Shown: one piece after another, positions 45,990 to 57,079 of the stretch | Layout of the letters: each line of letters starts with the position of its first letter | Numbering within the stretch: the stretch's first letter is position 1 | Assembly: GCA_037962975.1 (NCBI GenBank) | Contig: CM075674.1 | Coordinates: 86,692,501 to 86,756,500 of the forward strand | Source: Clitoria ternatea | Lineage: Eukaryota > Streptophyta > Magnoliopsida > Fabales > Fabaceae | DNA: 64,000 nt | Direction of reading: 5' to 3' | Made by a program: the position numbers and the translations under genes | Notes under the pieces: model-generated | Databases searched by the model: none | The model's input: the letters and a program-made list of their open reading frames with translations, nothing else | What the model was told of the DNA's origin: nothing

Positions 45990-47826
45990 TGATAAGTCTT
46001 GAAAAGACTTAATTATTCCACTGTTTATTTAACATAAATTACTAAGTATTGTCTAGTTTTGATATTATTATTTAATAATTTGTTAATAATTCATGTTTTA
46101 GTTAATTATTTTAAAAGTATGCTATTTATGTAAGAAACCGATTGAAAATATTAATTATATAAGGAATTTTGAAGTATTTATAAATTCACTAAGCAGCCAG
46201 CGTATAATTGCTAGGCAAATAGCTGTTTATTGGTGCAGGAACAGGGCGGACTCAAGATAAGAAGAAAATTCCGAGTGAAATCCTACAAATCCGAGCAGAA
46301 ATTGATAAATCCGAGTGAGACTTCCTGAATCCGACTGAAAAGAGCCCAAATACTGACCAAGCGAGACTTCAAGTAAGCTAACTTAAGAAGACTTCAAAGA
46401 CACCGACTCCGAAAGAGAACAAGGACTCGGAATATTGCATGAAGAACCCGAATGCCAACTGCAGAATACCGATTAAATAATCAACTCGCTCAAGCGAGAG
46501 TTAAATTCGCTCAAGCGAAGGTCAAAAATTAGCTCAAGCAAAGCAATCACGCTTGAGCGAGAAAGCCATTCTGTATTACATATTTCCAATTCGCCCAAGC
46601 GAGAGTTAATCCGCTCAAGCGAAAAACCCAGCAGCTGAAGCGAAAAAGTAGTAACTTAAACCCTGTTTCTTCCCTCCAACAACACACACCTGGTGCAATA
46701 CTGTTTCCGCTTCCATTGCCTTCTTCTCCACTGCTGCAACCTTAGTAACTTAAGTAGTGAACTGTCAATTAGCTGGTGTTGTGCTGTAAATTAGCTAAGG
46801 CTGAGCTGGATCCTGTTAAGAGCTGAGCTGTAATTAGTTGGTTACTCTGTAAACTATGTAATTAATTAGTTTTATTCGTTAACTTAAGTTCTCTAAGTTA
46901 TCAGTTAAGTTAGTTAGTTTTAGTTAGATGTATATATATATATATTCATGTACATACTCTGAAAAAGTGTGTGGAGACAGAGAATACATTGAACACATTC
47001 TTTTTCATTTTAAACTTCGAATACTCTCTACTTCATTTTCTCTCTCTAATTCCTCTCCTCCATGACGTTCCACAATCCTTTGATGGAACCGAAGTCTATG
47101 GAGTTCTAAATCCCTAAGGTTGGGATTGTGAAGGTGAGCAATGGAGTCTTGAAGCTGTGAGCAAGTAGATCGACTTCTAGATCTTGAGGCGAACAAGCTG
47201 AGGAGTGGAGCAGAATCGCTGGATTGACAAATCCAGAATTGATGAAGAACTTCGCCAGTGAGGAATCATGGTTGAAGCTTAGGTAACTTCCAGCTTTCTA
47301 ACTAGTTCAGGCCTAATCAATTTAGGTGAATAGTTAGAGTTCAAACCTCCAATTTCGCATTAGATTCTTAGGCTAATCGAGCACTTAAGGAATTAAGGTT
47401 CATTGCTTAAGGATTAGTGTTTTTCACCTAAGGAATTAGGGAATAACCACAAGCGGATTGTCCTCTAGATTGTGAAGTTCGATTATACTTAATTGCATGT
47501 TTCTTGAGGAGATTGTGAGCCGAAGCAATCCTGACCTGTTTTCTATTAATCACTTTCCTCATTTCACTTTAACTCTGTTTCTGAAAATACAAAAACAACT
47601 ATAAAACACTAAAACCATAAAAACCGAATGAACTTCATGTATTTTCTGTTGGTTCAGCTTGTACTAGTCCTAGATTGAGGTACTTACCACAATCCCTGTG
47701 GGACGATCAAATACACTACAATTTTAACGACTGGTGCGCTTGCCAAAGTGTAAATCCGAGAGTCACATTTTATTTTACTAAGATTTTTACACCAAATTAA
47801 TGGCTCAGGATTTTAGCATCACAGCC
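45985..47826 (-). mobile_element. S: 1.8-kb solo LTR with CAGCC duplications
   Basis: The body 45990-47821 runs TGATAAGTC to TTAGCATCA, with CAGCC at 45985-45989 and 47822-47826. It has no internal region. The end GGGACGATC..CTGGTGCGCTTGCCAA resembles the E2 LTR end, so a Ty3/gypsy (Athila-like) origin on the + strand is likely; I give the strand of the host element because S cannot be oriented firmly. It contains CGCTCAAGCG motifs at 46484-46640, a few CCGAGTGA cores at 46270-46335 and a TATATATATA promoter-like run near 46929. Confidence 0.88.
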
Positions 47827-48174
47827 CTACAACCCATTCCACCTCAAGGAGTTACATCGTCAATACACAAAATGTGTGATTGAGATCATCCATCCTGAGG
47901 GGTCTTCATCAGTCCCTCGAAGAGTTACACCGTCAGCTACGGAATTGGTAGTTGAGTTCATCCGTCCTGAGGTGTATGCGTATTAAGCTACGGCTACAAA
48001 TCACAACATACAAAAGAAATGAGAGTGATAGGGCAATCAAACTCTATTCTCATTAACATTGAAGGTACATTACAAAGAGAGCGTAGTTGGGGTCATGCCT
48101 CGTTAAAACCTTCTTGAGAAAACCCAATGGGAAAAAACTCAAGTAAGGAAAAAGAGTACATGCCGCCTTACCAA
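47827..48174 (-). other. E3 region just downstream of integrase
   Basis: Two diverged copies of a unit of about 85 bases (GAGTTACA(C/T)CGTCA..CATCC(A/G)TCCTGAGG) at 47846-47975. Then, on the minus strand, AAGAAGGTTTTAACGAGGC, a phrase commonly found after integrase in Tat elements. Confidence 0.6.
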
Positions 48175-49620
48175 CTAGCTGTAATAAACACGTAAGTTCT
48201 GAGTGTTCCATTTGTTACGGATTGGAGTTCCATCAAGCTCTTTCAACCGGTATGACCCTTTTCCAGTCACCTCAGAAACTCTGTAAGGGCCTTCCCACGT
48301 CGGCACTAGCTTTCCTTGATAAGCAAATTTATTCCCCACACTCGCCTTCCTTAAAACAAGATCTCCGGTATTGAAAGCTCTGTATTGGACACGTTTATTA
48401 TACCGGAGTGCTGCCTTTGCTTTTACTGCCTGGTCTCTGATAAAGGCCTTTTCCCTTAACTCCTGGAGGACGTCCAGCTCTGATGCCAGATTGGCATTGT
48501 TATCTTCAGCTGAAAAATACTCTACACGGGCCGATCTTGTTTGCAGCTCTACTAGAATCATCGCCTCAACCCTATACGTCAACCGGTATAGGGATTCATT
48601 AGTGGACGAATGAGGCGTAGTGCGGTATGCCCATAAAACATGACACAGCTGATCAGTCCATCCTCCCTTCACTTCTCCCAAAAGCTTTTTCAACCCTTTT
48701 AGCACTTCTCGATTGGCTACTTCCGCTTGGCCATTGGTCTGAGGGTGTTCGACAGATGAAAATATCTGGATTATCCCCAGTCCTTCAAGCAAATCCGTGA
48801 ACTTCTTGTCTATGAACTGGGTGTCGTTGTCAGTCACAATCCGCCCTGGCACCCCGAATCGCGCTATGATATTTTCGTACACGAAACGCCTTGTTCGCGC
48901 AGAAGTAATATGCACTACTGGCTCAGCCTCGATCCACTTGGTGAAATAATCTACCCCCACAATCAAATATTTGATACCTCTAGGCGCTGTGGGGAACGGA
49001 CTCAAAATATCAAGGCCCCACTGGTAAAACGGCCAAGGCACAGCGGAAGAAGAAAGTTCTTGGGCCGGTGTATGATGGAGGTTGGAGAATCTTTGACAAG
49101 CATCGTATTTCTTCATAAAATCTGTAGAGTCTTGTTTCACAGTGGGCCACCAATATCCGGCGCTGAGGACCTTTCTCATTAAGCTCCGACCCCCAGCATG
49201 GTGCCCACACTGCCCCTCGTGCACCTCTTCCAAGACTGCTTGAACTTCATCCTCTCTCAAACAGAGAAGGTATGGGACAGAGAACCCCCTCTTGTAAAGA
49301 ACACCATCAACCATAGTAAAATATGGCAGCTCCCTTTTCACTCGTCTCCTTTCTTTCTCATCGGTAGGGAGTTGTCCATCTGCCAAGTAGCGAATATAGG
49401 GGATGGCCCAAGAATCCTCATAAGGATAATACACCATTACAGCATTCAGGGAGGGGTATAGAGGGATGCTAGGTGATGTCAAAGTACTTTGAACAACCGT
49501 CGTTGTGCTACCGGGCTGCTTTGTACTTGCGAGCCTTGACAAAATATCCGCCCTGGTGTTCTCCTCTCTAGGCACATGCTTGAACTCTAGAACTTCAAAT
49601 CTTCCCTTCAATTCATTCAC
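48175..49620 (-). pseudogene. E3 integrase (with RNase H tail)
   Basis: An open 481-codon frame. The N-terminal HVPREENTRADILSRLAS is the end of RNase H/linker. The zinc-binding region reads HEGQCGHHAGG..YDACQRFSN. The catalytic core shows D in WGLDILSPFP, D in RIVTDNDTQF and E in EVANREVLKGL (D,D-35-E). The C-terminus WEGPYRVSEVTGKGSYRL ends at the stop at 48175, and no chromodomain follows, as expected for Tat. The frame itself looks intact, but it is separated from RNase H by stops at about 49690 and 49638, so the polyprotein cannot be made. Confidence 0.92.
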
Positions 49621-50538
49621 GCAATTTAACTATAGCTGAAGTTGCGGCTCCCTAACTTGGTACTCCCCCTGGATCTGTGAAATTACCAGTTAAGAATCGC
49701 TGCACAACGTGACTGCTGATGCTCTGATGTCAATCGTCGCTCGAAGACCAGCCAAACATGCTTCGTATTCAGCCTGGTTATTGGAGGTTTTGAAATTTAA
49801 ACGGAGGGAAATCTCTAAGTGCACACCATCGTCGCTTTCCACCACAACACCTGCCCCACAGCCTTTACTGTTTGACGATCCATCAACATAGATGGTCCAA
49901 TGTGCTCGAGGTGTGGCTGGATCCGCCCCAGTCATCTCCACAATAAAATCAGCCAATACCTGCGCCTTGATGGCTCCTCGAGGCTCATAAGAGATTTCAA
50001 ATTCAGACAACTCAATGGACCACTTGGTCATCCTTCCAGCGAGGTCTGGTTTGCTAAGCACTGAACGGAGAGGTAGATCCGTTCTCACCAACACTGGGTG
50101 CGCATGAAAATAGGGCCTTAACCATCGTGACGCCCACACAACTGCCAGAGCAGCTTTCTCAATCTTCTGGTATCTACCTTCCGCCCCCTGGAGCGTCTTA
50201 CTGGTGAAGTACACCGGCCTCTGCCCTTCAGGGGTTTCTTTCACCAAAGCCACGCCCAGGGCTTCATCAGAGATTGCTAAATACAAAATCAAAATCTCAC
50301 CAAGGTCAGGCTTAACCAGTATTGGTGGACTTGAGAGAACAGCCTTGAGCTGTTGGAAGGCTTGTTCTTGCTCCTCTCCCCATTCAAAACTCTTGTGTTT
50401 CTTCAACGCCTTATACAAGGGGAGGGATCTGTGCGCCATCTTGGGCATGAAACGAGCTAGAGCGGCTACTTTCCCATTCAACAATTGGACCTCCCTCAGG
50501 CTCTTAGGGCTCTGCATGTCCAGGATTGCTTGACACAT
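49621..50538 (-). pseudogene. E3 RNase H domains
   Basis: Minus-strand frame beginning MCQAILDMQSPKSLREVQ. It contains the connection sequence LNGKVAALARFMPKMAHRS and the first RNase H-like region ILYLAISDEALGVALVKE. Then comes a second, archaeal-type RNase H signature HWTIYVDGSSNSKGCGAGVV with NQAEYEACLAGLRAT, a dual arrangement typical of Tat. The frame stops after TLCSDS (CAA or CAG to stop), and another stop follows at about 49638. Confidence 0.9.
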
Positions 50539-51069
50539 CCCAGGGTTAGCCTCAATGCCTCATTGGGTCAACATGAATCCCAAGAATTTCCCAGCTGGAA
50601 CGGCAAAGGTGCACTTCAAGGGGTTTAGCCTCATGTTGTACTGACGCAGCCTAGTGAAAACTTGGCGCAGGTCTTCAATTTGGTCTCCTCCAGTGGGCGT
50701 TTTGGCTATAATATCATCAATATACACCTCGACCAGCCTGGTGTGCATCCCTTTGAAAACTTTGTTAATCATGCGCTGATAAGTAGCGCCAGCGTTCTTC
50801 AATCCGAATGGTATGACGGTGTAGCAGAAAACACCGTGGTCATTGACAAAAGCCGTCTTCTCTTGATCTCCTTCCCACATCAGAATCTGGTTGTACCCAG
50901 AATAAGCATCCATGAAACTAAGATACTGGTAACCAGATGAGTCATCTACCATGCGATCAATGTTTGGCAAGGGATATGGGTCTTTGGGGTAACAACGGTT
51001 GAGATCCACATAATCTGTACATATCCTCCACTTGCCATTAGCTTTCTGCACCATGACTACATTAGAAAG
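50539..51069 (-). pseudogene. E3 reverse transcriptase core
   Basis: Reads NGKWRICTDYVDLNRCYPKD, YLSFMDAYSGYNQI, VIPFGLKNAGATYQRM and VEVYIDDIIAKT (catalytic DD), then KFLGFMLTQ. It is in the same frame as gag-protease but separated from it by a stop at 51070-51072, where Trp is expected (Y-x-x-W-L-x-N). It is separated from RNase H by a TGA at about 50560, where Arg (CGA) is expected. Both are single transitions. Confidence 0.92.
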
Positions 51070-53637
51070 CTAAGAAGAATAGCGAATCTCCCTTATAAAG
51101 CCCGCTTTCAACAACTCCTCAGTCTGTTCACATGCTGCCTTCTGTTTCTCCAGTCCCAACCTCCTCTTCTTCTGGGCCACCGGTCTCGTTTCAGGGTACA
51201 CAGCAAGTTTGTGGCAACAAAAATTAAGGTCCATCCCAGGCATGTCTGCTGTTGTCCATGCGAAAAGGTCCTTGAACTCCTGCAGGAGGGCTAACAAGCG
51301 TTGCTCCATGGTTGACTCTAGCTTATCATTGATGTGCGTGACCTTTTCTGGGGAATCCCCTAAAACGACGTCCCTGGAACCACCGTCCGGTGTGGGCTTT
51401 GAGGGATGAAGAGGGTCGATCTTCAGTTCCGCTCTTGGGTCCAAGTCAATAAGACTAACAGACCCAGCCGCTGTTCCTCCGTCGTTCAGCTTCCTCTTCT
51501 TGTTGAATGCTTCCAACTTGACCATATTGAGGCTCAGGTTATAACAGTACCGAGCCATCTCCTGATCTCCGCGGAGAGAGGACACACCGTTGTCCTTGTC
51601 AATGAATTTGATCAAGAGGTGAGGAGTAGACACGATTGCTTCCATTGCATTCAGTGTAGGACGGCCTATGATACCCTTGTAGGGAGACTCCACAACAATC
51701 ACCAGCACTCTTGACTTGACCGTTCTTGCACCAGGCTCTCCTTCAAAGGAAATTAGGGTGTCAAGGTATCCCTTAGTGGGTTGCTTAGCTCCATTAAACG
51801 CTGTGAGTTCTTGCGTGTAAGGCTGTAAATCTGCATCATTGAAACCCATTCTTTTGAAACAATTATAAAAAATAACATCACAGGAACTTCCCTGATCGAC
51901 GAGGATCCTCTTGACATCCTTGTTGGCTATGACTACGATGATAACTACTGCATCGTCACCTCCTGGGATTGTTGGGCCAAAGCCATCATCCGTGAATGAC
52001 ACCATTGGGGCTGCCACACCGTCCCTGAATGGGTGGTTATCTCTTGGTTTGCCCTGGACAGACAGAATCATTATGTGGTGGTTCTTCCGAGCTGGGATTG
52101 ATGCTCCTCCTCCAACAAATCCTCCAGCTATCATCTCAATCACTTCACGTCTGCCCTGCCTCTGCTGCTGAGGCATGTTGTTCTGTTGGGCTCCTTCAGC
52201 GATCACTACTCCCTTCTGCTTTTCAGCTGCAGTGAACTTCCTGACTGGGTTATGAGTGTTATCATCCTCATCATCAGGATCTCTGCCCCTCTTGTCTATC
52301 CTTTGAGGCTCGTCTACAGGTTTCTCCCTGAACAAGTACTGTTTCAACTTTCCTTCCCGAATGAGAGTCTCCACCGTATTCTTCAACGCCTTGCACTCGT
52401 CGGTATTGTGACCTATCTGCTCATGGAATGTGTAATACTTACGTGGGTTACCACCCCTCTTGACTGGGGGTGGTTTCCTTATACCAAAAACGTTCAACGT
52501 TGGCCACCCAACCTCCCTCATGATTTGGGAGTGTCTGGCGTTCAGGGGAGCGTAGTTATTGAATGACAAGACGCGCCTGTCTCGTTGATATGGATGAACG
52601 CTTGCAAAGTCCTCTCTAAAGGTGTGTTTCTCGGGTCTCACCTTCTCCTTCTCCCTCCGTGGCTGCTGAGTGGGTGCTGGGGGCTTTATTCTAGCTGCTG
52701 TTGCCTCCAGATGCATCTCTATACCCACGTACTTTGAAGCTTTCCTTCGGAACTCCTCGAAGGTCGTTGGGGGGCTTTTTGCCAAAGATAGGGCAAATGC
52801 AGATCCAGGTTGCAGAGCTTCCACTACGATATGGAGTTGTATGGCCTCCGTGAGGTTGGGGACCGAAGCAGCCTCCTTATAGAACCTCTTCAAGAACTCC
52901 TTAAGAGTTTCAGTCTCTCCTTGTCTTATCTGGGCCAGAGTGTGAGAAGTTCTTGGTATATCCCTGGAGATGACAAAATGGCCTTCAAATGTAGCTGCCA
53001 TTTCCTCCCAAGAATCTATGGATCCTGAGGGTAGACTCTTGAACCAGCTGAGAGCCTCCTCCGTCAGTGTCCTTGGGAACATCCTGCACATGACGTCTTC
53101 ATCAACTCCCAAATACATGGCTTCATACACATAAGCATCCAAGTGCTTAGTTGGATCAGTTTCTCCATTATACTTCTCGATCGACAGTGGTTGAGTCGTT
53201 TGCAAATGCTTCGGGATGGCAATACTCATCAGTCTCCTTGAGAAAGGAACACTGAGTTTGTAGGTCCTAGAAGTTACCACTGCCTGCTCCCTTCTCCTGG
53301 CACTGACTCTGTCCCCAGAGTCTTGGGTCTGCTCCCTCTCTTCGTATGTGGGGATTTTCGAATATTGGAGGGTTGTGGATCTATCCCTCGCTGATGCATG
53401 ATAAGCATCCTCTACATGGGACGTTGCCCTGTCCCCCGCTTCTCTTTTCTCCCGCCTCAACTCCATCAGCTCTTCCCTGAGTTGCCTGATAACCTCATCA
53501 CGAGGATCAGGGGTTTGTATTTGCACCATCCTCTGGGTTTGAGTTACAGGAGTCTCAAAGACAAGTCTCCTTCGAGCCTGTTGGTGGGTCACATCTTCCA
53601 CATGACCATCAACGAAATCTCGTCCATCACCTTCCAT
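51070..53637 (-). CDS. E3 gag-protease (open to the first nonsense mutation)
   Basis: The first in-frame ATG is at 53637. The gag core lies near residues 150-290: PLSIEKYNGETDPTKHLDAY, MFPRTLTEEALSWFKSLPSG and TLAQIRQGETETLKEFLKRF. A zinc-knuckle-like C is followed by H in KYYTFHEQIGHNTDECKAL. The protease has VDQGSSCDVIFYNCFKRMGF (D near residue 580) and a later GIIGRPTLNAM. The last segment enters RT (CEQTEELLKAGFIREI) before the stop at 51070. It would assemble the particle and process the polyprotein. Apart from that stop I see no frameshift. Confidence 0.92.
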   Translation of the reverse strand: MEGDGRDFVDGHVEDVTHQQARRRLVFETPVTQTQRMVQIQTPDPRDEVIRQLREELMELRREKREAGDRATSHVEDAYHASARDRSTTLQYSKIPTYEEREQTQDSGDRVSARRREQAVVTSRTYKLSVPFSRRLMSIAIPKHLQTTQPLSIEKYNGETDPTKHLDAYVYEAMYLGVDEDVMCRMFPRTLTEEALSWFKSLPSGSIDSWEEMAATFEGHFVISRDIPRTSHTLAQIRQGETETLKEFLKRFYKEAASVPNLTEAIQLHIVVEALQPGSAFALSLAKSPPTTFEEFRRKASKYVGIEMHLEATAARIKPPAPTQQPRREKEKVRPEKHTFREDFASVHPYQRDRRVLSFNNYAPLNARHSQIMREVGWPTLNVFGIRKPPPVKRGGNPRKYYTFHEQIGHNTDECKALKNTVETLIREGKLKQYLFREKPVDEPQRIDKRGRDPDDEDDNTHNPVRKFTAAEKQKGVVIAEGAQQNNMPQQQRQGRREVIEMIAGGFVGGGASIPARKNHHIMILSVQGKPRDNHPFRDGVAAPMVSFTDDGFGPTIPGGDDAVVIIVVIANKDVKRILVDQGSSCDVIFYNCFKRMGFNDADLQPYTQELTAFNGAKQPTKGYLDTLISFEGEPGARTVKSRVLVIVVESPYKGIIGRPTLNAMEAIVSTPHLLIKFIDKDNGVSSLRGDQEMARYCYNLSLNMVKLEAFNKKRKLNDGGTAAGSVSLIDLDPRAELKIDPLHPSKPTPDGGSRDVVLGDSPEKVTHINDKLESTMEQRLLALLQEFKDLFAWTTADMPGMDLNFCCHKLAVYPETRPVAQKKRRLGLEKQKAACEQTEELLKAGFIREIRYSS

Positions 53638-53680
53638 CACGACAACCAAACTTCTGCGAAAATGGGAATAACTCTATCGA

Positions 53681-53698
53681 GTCCCACCAGGCGTGCCA
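53681..53698 (-). other. E3 primer-binding site
   Basis: On the minus strand the 5' LTR ends CCAGTTTA, then T, then TGGCACGCCTGGTGGGAC. Position and the TGG start fit a tRNA primer site. I could not name the tRNA with certainty from memory. Confidence 0.7.
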
Positions 53699-53699
53699 A

Positions 53700-54501
53700 T
53701 AAACTGGTCTGAACCGGGGTCTAGGATCCGGTGTGGGACCAGCCATAAGAATACAAGTGTTTTAGGGTTTGTACACTGGTATCACGGGTATCCGGTGTCG
53801 TGATCCGGTCTCTCAGTGGGAGAAAACCGGTCTTGTTGTCCTGGAGATCCTTCACACCAACGTTTCACGTTGAAGTGGGGGCGAAAGGTGGTGCCACCTG
53901 CGAAGATTCTCCGACGCTCAAGTTAGAAGAGTATATGAACTCAGCGAATGCTCAAGCGGTATAATAGCAAAGAGTAAGTTAGGACAACGTAACCTTGCAT
54001 GTGTATTGAAATGAGCTATTTATAGTTGAACGTAGGAAATGAATTGTTGGGTGCAAGTGGGCCCCTTGGTTCTGATAGCGTGTGAAGTGTGTCAATCAAA
54101 GTGGCTCAGTACTCAGAGTGTGTCAGGGGGTAGGTCAATTATCAGGGTACGATCCCGTGATAGGGATGGAGGATAATCACCTTTCCGCATATTTCGCTGA
54201 CACATGTACTTGCTCTCTGAGGCCATTGACATGACATATTCTACCACATAGAGTATCTTCGCTGATAAGTTATTAGGAACTCTTATCTCGCTGTGACTGA
54301 GGGTCTAACGGCTATATAGACGTTTGGTGAGAACGAACGATCATCCGTTGTAGAGAAAACGAATGGAACAGCTGATGAGACAAGAGCGGATGAGGGGAGA
54401 CCGGATATCCGGTATGGCAATAATGAACCGTGACACCGGTTCTCCTTATATGAGATCAGTCTGACGTCATAACATTGGGGGCCGATATCCAGACCGGATC
54501 A
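53700..54501 (-). repeat. E3 5' LTR
   Basis: 802 bp, same length as the other LTR. Its gag-proximal end reads TA instead of CA on the minus strand, one of about 17 differences. A TATTTATAG-like element (minus strand, near 54010-54025) may be the promoter. Confidence 0.92.
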
Positions 54502-54506
54502 ATTTC

Positions 54507-54685
54507 CATAATTGATGCACCTAACCTCCAGTCACGAGAAAGCTTGTCCCCCACTTGTCTTGTACATTATTAAATCAATACCACATCTTTTCCAAGTCTG
54601 AATTCTCAAAAATACAAAAATTAGCAAAAGTCTCTCTTTCTCATTTCCTTCTCTACGTACAAGTCACTCTAATTCGAAGCTAGGA
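54507..54685 (+). promoter_or_regulatory. X1 promoter/leader block between E3 and X2
   Basis: Matches the reverse complement of X2 56670-56850 almost base for base. It contains TTGTCTTGTACATTATTA, a CT-rich run (CTCTCTTTCTCATTTCC) and TACGTACAAGTCACTC, then the TAGGA duplication. It continues at 58813 with CAGTAAGAAG up to the donor at 58860. A gene-like 5' leader is the best reading. Confidence 0.55.
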
Positions 54686-55193
54686 TGTGACGCTCCAAAA
54701 TTTTGGAACAAATTTTTCGCATTTAAAGAATCATTTTTGAAATTTGTAATTTAAATTTTGAGGTCACGTAAAAATTAATAAATGCGGAATATTATCATGC
54801 TTACTAGTTGTGAACAATTAAATCATAAAACATTTATATAGCGGAAACGATAGAGAAGATTACAGTACATGGTACATAATAATTTTTACAACCCATTAAA
54901 TTTTTAAATGAAGCTAAAGTCCAAGCAATAAATCATAAAGCTTCATTAATGGCATCACTCGTCATTCTATGTAGCATGCACTGTAAAAATTAATGTAAGA
55001 GTGAGATAGAATATAGAATAAATATAAAATAAATAAAATTGCACAAACACAATCAACAAACCATAATGATATGATGAATATGCCAAACAAGTTCATTTAT
55101 ATTTAATAAATCTTTAACTTAGTCAAATGATGTCATGTTGGATCCATTTTGGTTTGGTGGGAATACTGCAGTAAAAAGTCTCATAGAGACATC

Positions 55194-55382
55194 AGTAGGA
55201 ATTTGCATAACCATGAATCCCTACACCCTCATGGCTCCTGCGAAAATAAGTACACAAGTAGGAATTTACATAACCATGAATCCCTACACCCTCACGGCTC
55301 CTGCAAAAATAAGTTCACAAGTAGGAATTTGCATAACCATGAATCCCTACACCCTCATGGCTCCTGCGAAAATAGGGCTTTA
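55194..55382 (-). repeat. Three 63-bp tandem units in X2
   Basis: Units start at 55194, 55257 and 55320 (AGTAGGAATTTGCATAACCA..). They lie in the putative intron. X1 has a related array at 60440-60650 with longer spacers (CTTCGGTACTTGAGCGCCATGG). Confidence 0.85.
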
Positions 55383-57079
55383 ACTCATCATAGAGTAACC
55401 CCCCACCAGGGTAGGCAATCATGGAACCCCTAAATTCCATGGTGCGTCCAAATGCTTATGATGCATGAATGCCTTTAATTCTTTTTATCGATTTAATATA
55501 CCATGATATCAATATTTCCATAATCACTTGGAAAACCACAAGTCCTCAGAGGATACATCACATATAATAATTTTCAGAATCATGGATTTACTATTTCAAC
55601 AACATATCTCAATAAACCACAAGGCATTCATGTATACATTTATTTAGTCATTCATAATAATTCATGACAAGGATATACATACTGTATGTCATGTATAGGA
55701 CACTCAATAACATCCATAATAATCAATAATCCCTCAATGATTCATAAATAAATCATTACTCACATGGAAATTATCATTAACATCCATAATAACCATTTAG
55801 GTAAGTTTCAGAATTTTACAACAGCAACATACGTTAGTAAAACGACCATAATGTGAGAAAATCAAATCCTTTTTAAGGAATTCCACTTTCTATAGTTCCA
55901 TAATAAAATTATCTATAACTTTCATGAAGACCATAATTTCAAATCCCAAACAGAAACATCATATAATCACAGTATACTAAACCATCTCAAAGAAGGTAGC
56001 AAAACGTACATATGTTAGTATTTTCAACGTTTCTGGAGCTACAAAAATAATTTTGGCATGGGACCAGTTCTAAATTACTGATAACACAAATATCTAAAAC
56101 TTTTATGAAGACACTAAACACTAATTCTCAATACAAAATTCCCAGTTTTAAAAATACAATTCGTAATTTATATCAGCAGATTTTCAGCATGAACATACTT
56201 CTGTATTTTAGGCATAACTAGAGCTAAAAATATCCTTTTAACTTGAAACCACTTTCTATAGATCCATAACATAAATATCTACAACTTTTGTGAAGACATC
56301 AAAGTCTAATTATGTATGTATAATTCCCAGAATATTAATATATACACAAAATAGAAGATACATATTCCAGAACGTACATGCTGTAGTATTTTGACTATAA
56401 CTCATGCTATACATGTCCAAATCAGTCGGTTTAAGTCTCAAAATTCACATAACAAAAAGTTCTACAACTTTGATGAAGAAGTCAGAATCCAATTCACATG
56501 TTTTCAGCTTCAAAATTGAGCAACAAGTTACGAAAATAAATCTGGAATCCTAAAATCAGCATACAATTCTACCCATTCCATAATTATTCACAACCCTATC
56601 CCCTCTTACCTTGATGAAGGGTCTTAGATTGGTTGAAAAACGTTTTATTCTTACTGTCCCAGCTTCAAATCGGAGTGACTTGTACGTAGAGAAGGAAATG
56701 AGAAAGAGAGACTTTTACTAATTTTTGTTGTTCTGAGAATTCAGACTTGGAAAAGGTGTGGTATTGTTATAATAATGTACAAGACAAGTGGGGGACAAGC
56801 TTTTTCGTGACTGGAGGTTAGGTGCATTAATTATGGAAATAATAGAGGTTTTAGATAAGAAGTGAGCTGTATTTTGACCATTTTCGCCGCCAGCTTGCAT
56901 GATTGAAGTAGATATATTAAAATATGTAAAAGATGCTATGATTGGAGTAAAAAGTCCTTGTATGTGTCTTGGGCGAACTTGTTCCAGTAACCATTTCCTC
57001 AAGCACTCGCTTGAGCGAGGCACCCTCTCGCTTAAGCGAAATCCGACCAGAGGCCATCCTTCCCTTCCATACTCGCTCG

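Larger units (their letters stand above)
40725..54501 (-). mobile_element. E3: Tat-lineage Ty3-gypsy retrotransposon with antisense ORF
   Basis: Both LTRs are 802 bp (40725-41526 and 53700-54501), flanked by ATTTC at 40720-40724 and 54502-54506. Gag-pol runs on the minus strand, so 53700-54501 is the 5' LTR. Gag-protease, RT, RNase H and integrase are in order, with only nonsense changes. Beyond integrase lie tandem repeats and a plus-strand ORF of the 'putative gypsy type transposon' family. This layout is characteristic of Tat elements (Retand/Ogre relatives). By eye the LTRs differ at about 17 sites, nearly all transitions, so this is one of the younger insertions. A solo LTR sits inside it. 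Confidence 0.93.

Noticed and set aside
55135..55433. Two overlapping ORFs with repeated residues
   Set aside because: They translate the 63-bp tandem units of X2 in two frames; a 63-bp period stays open by chance.
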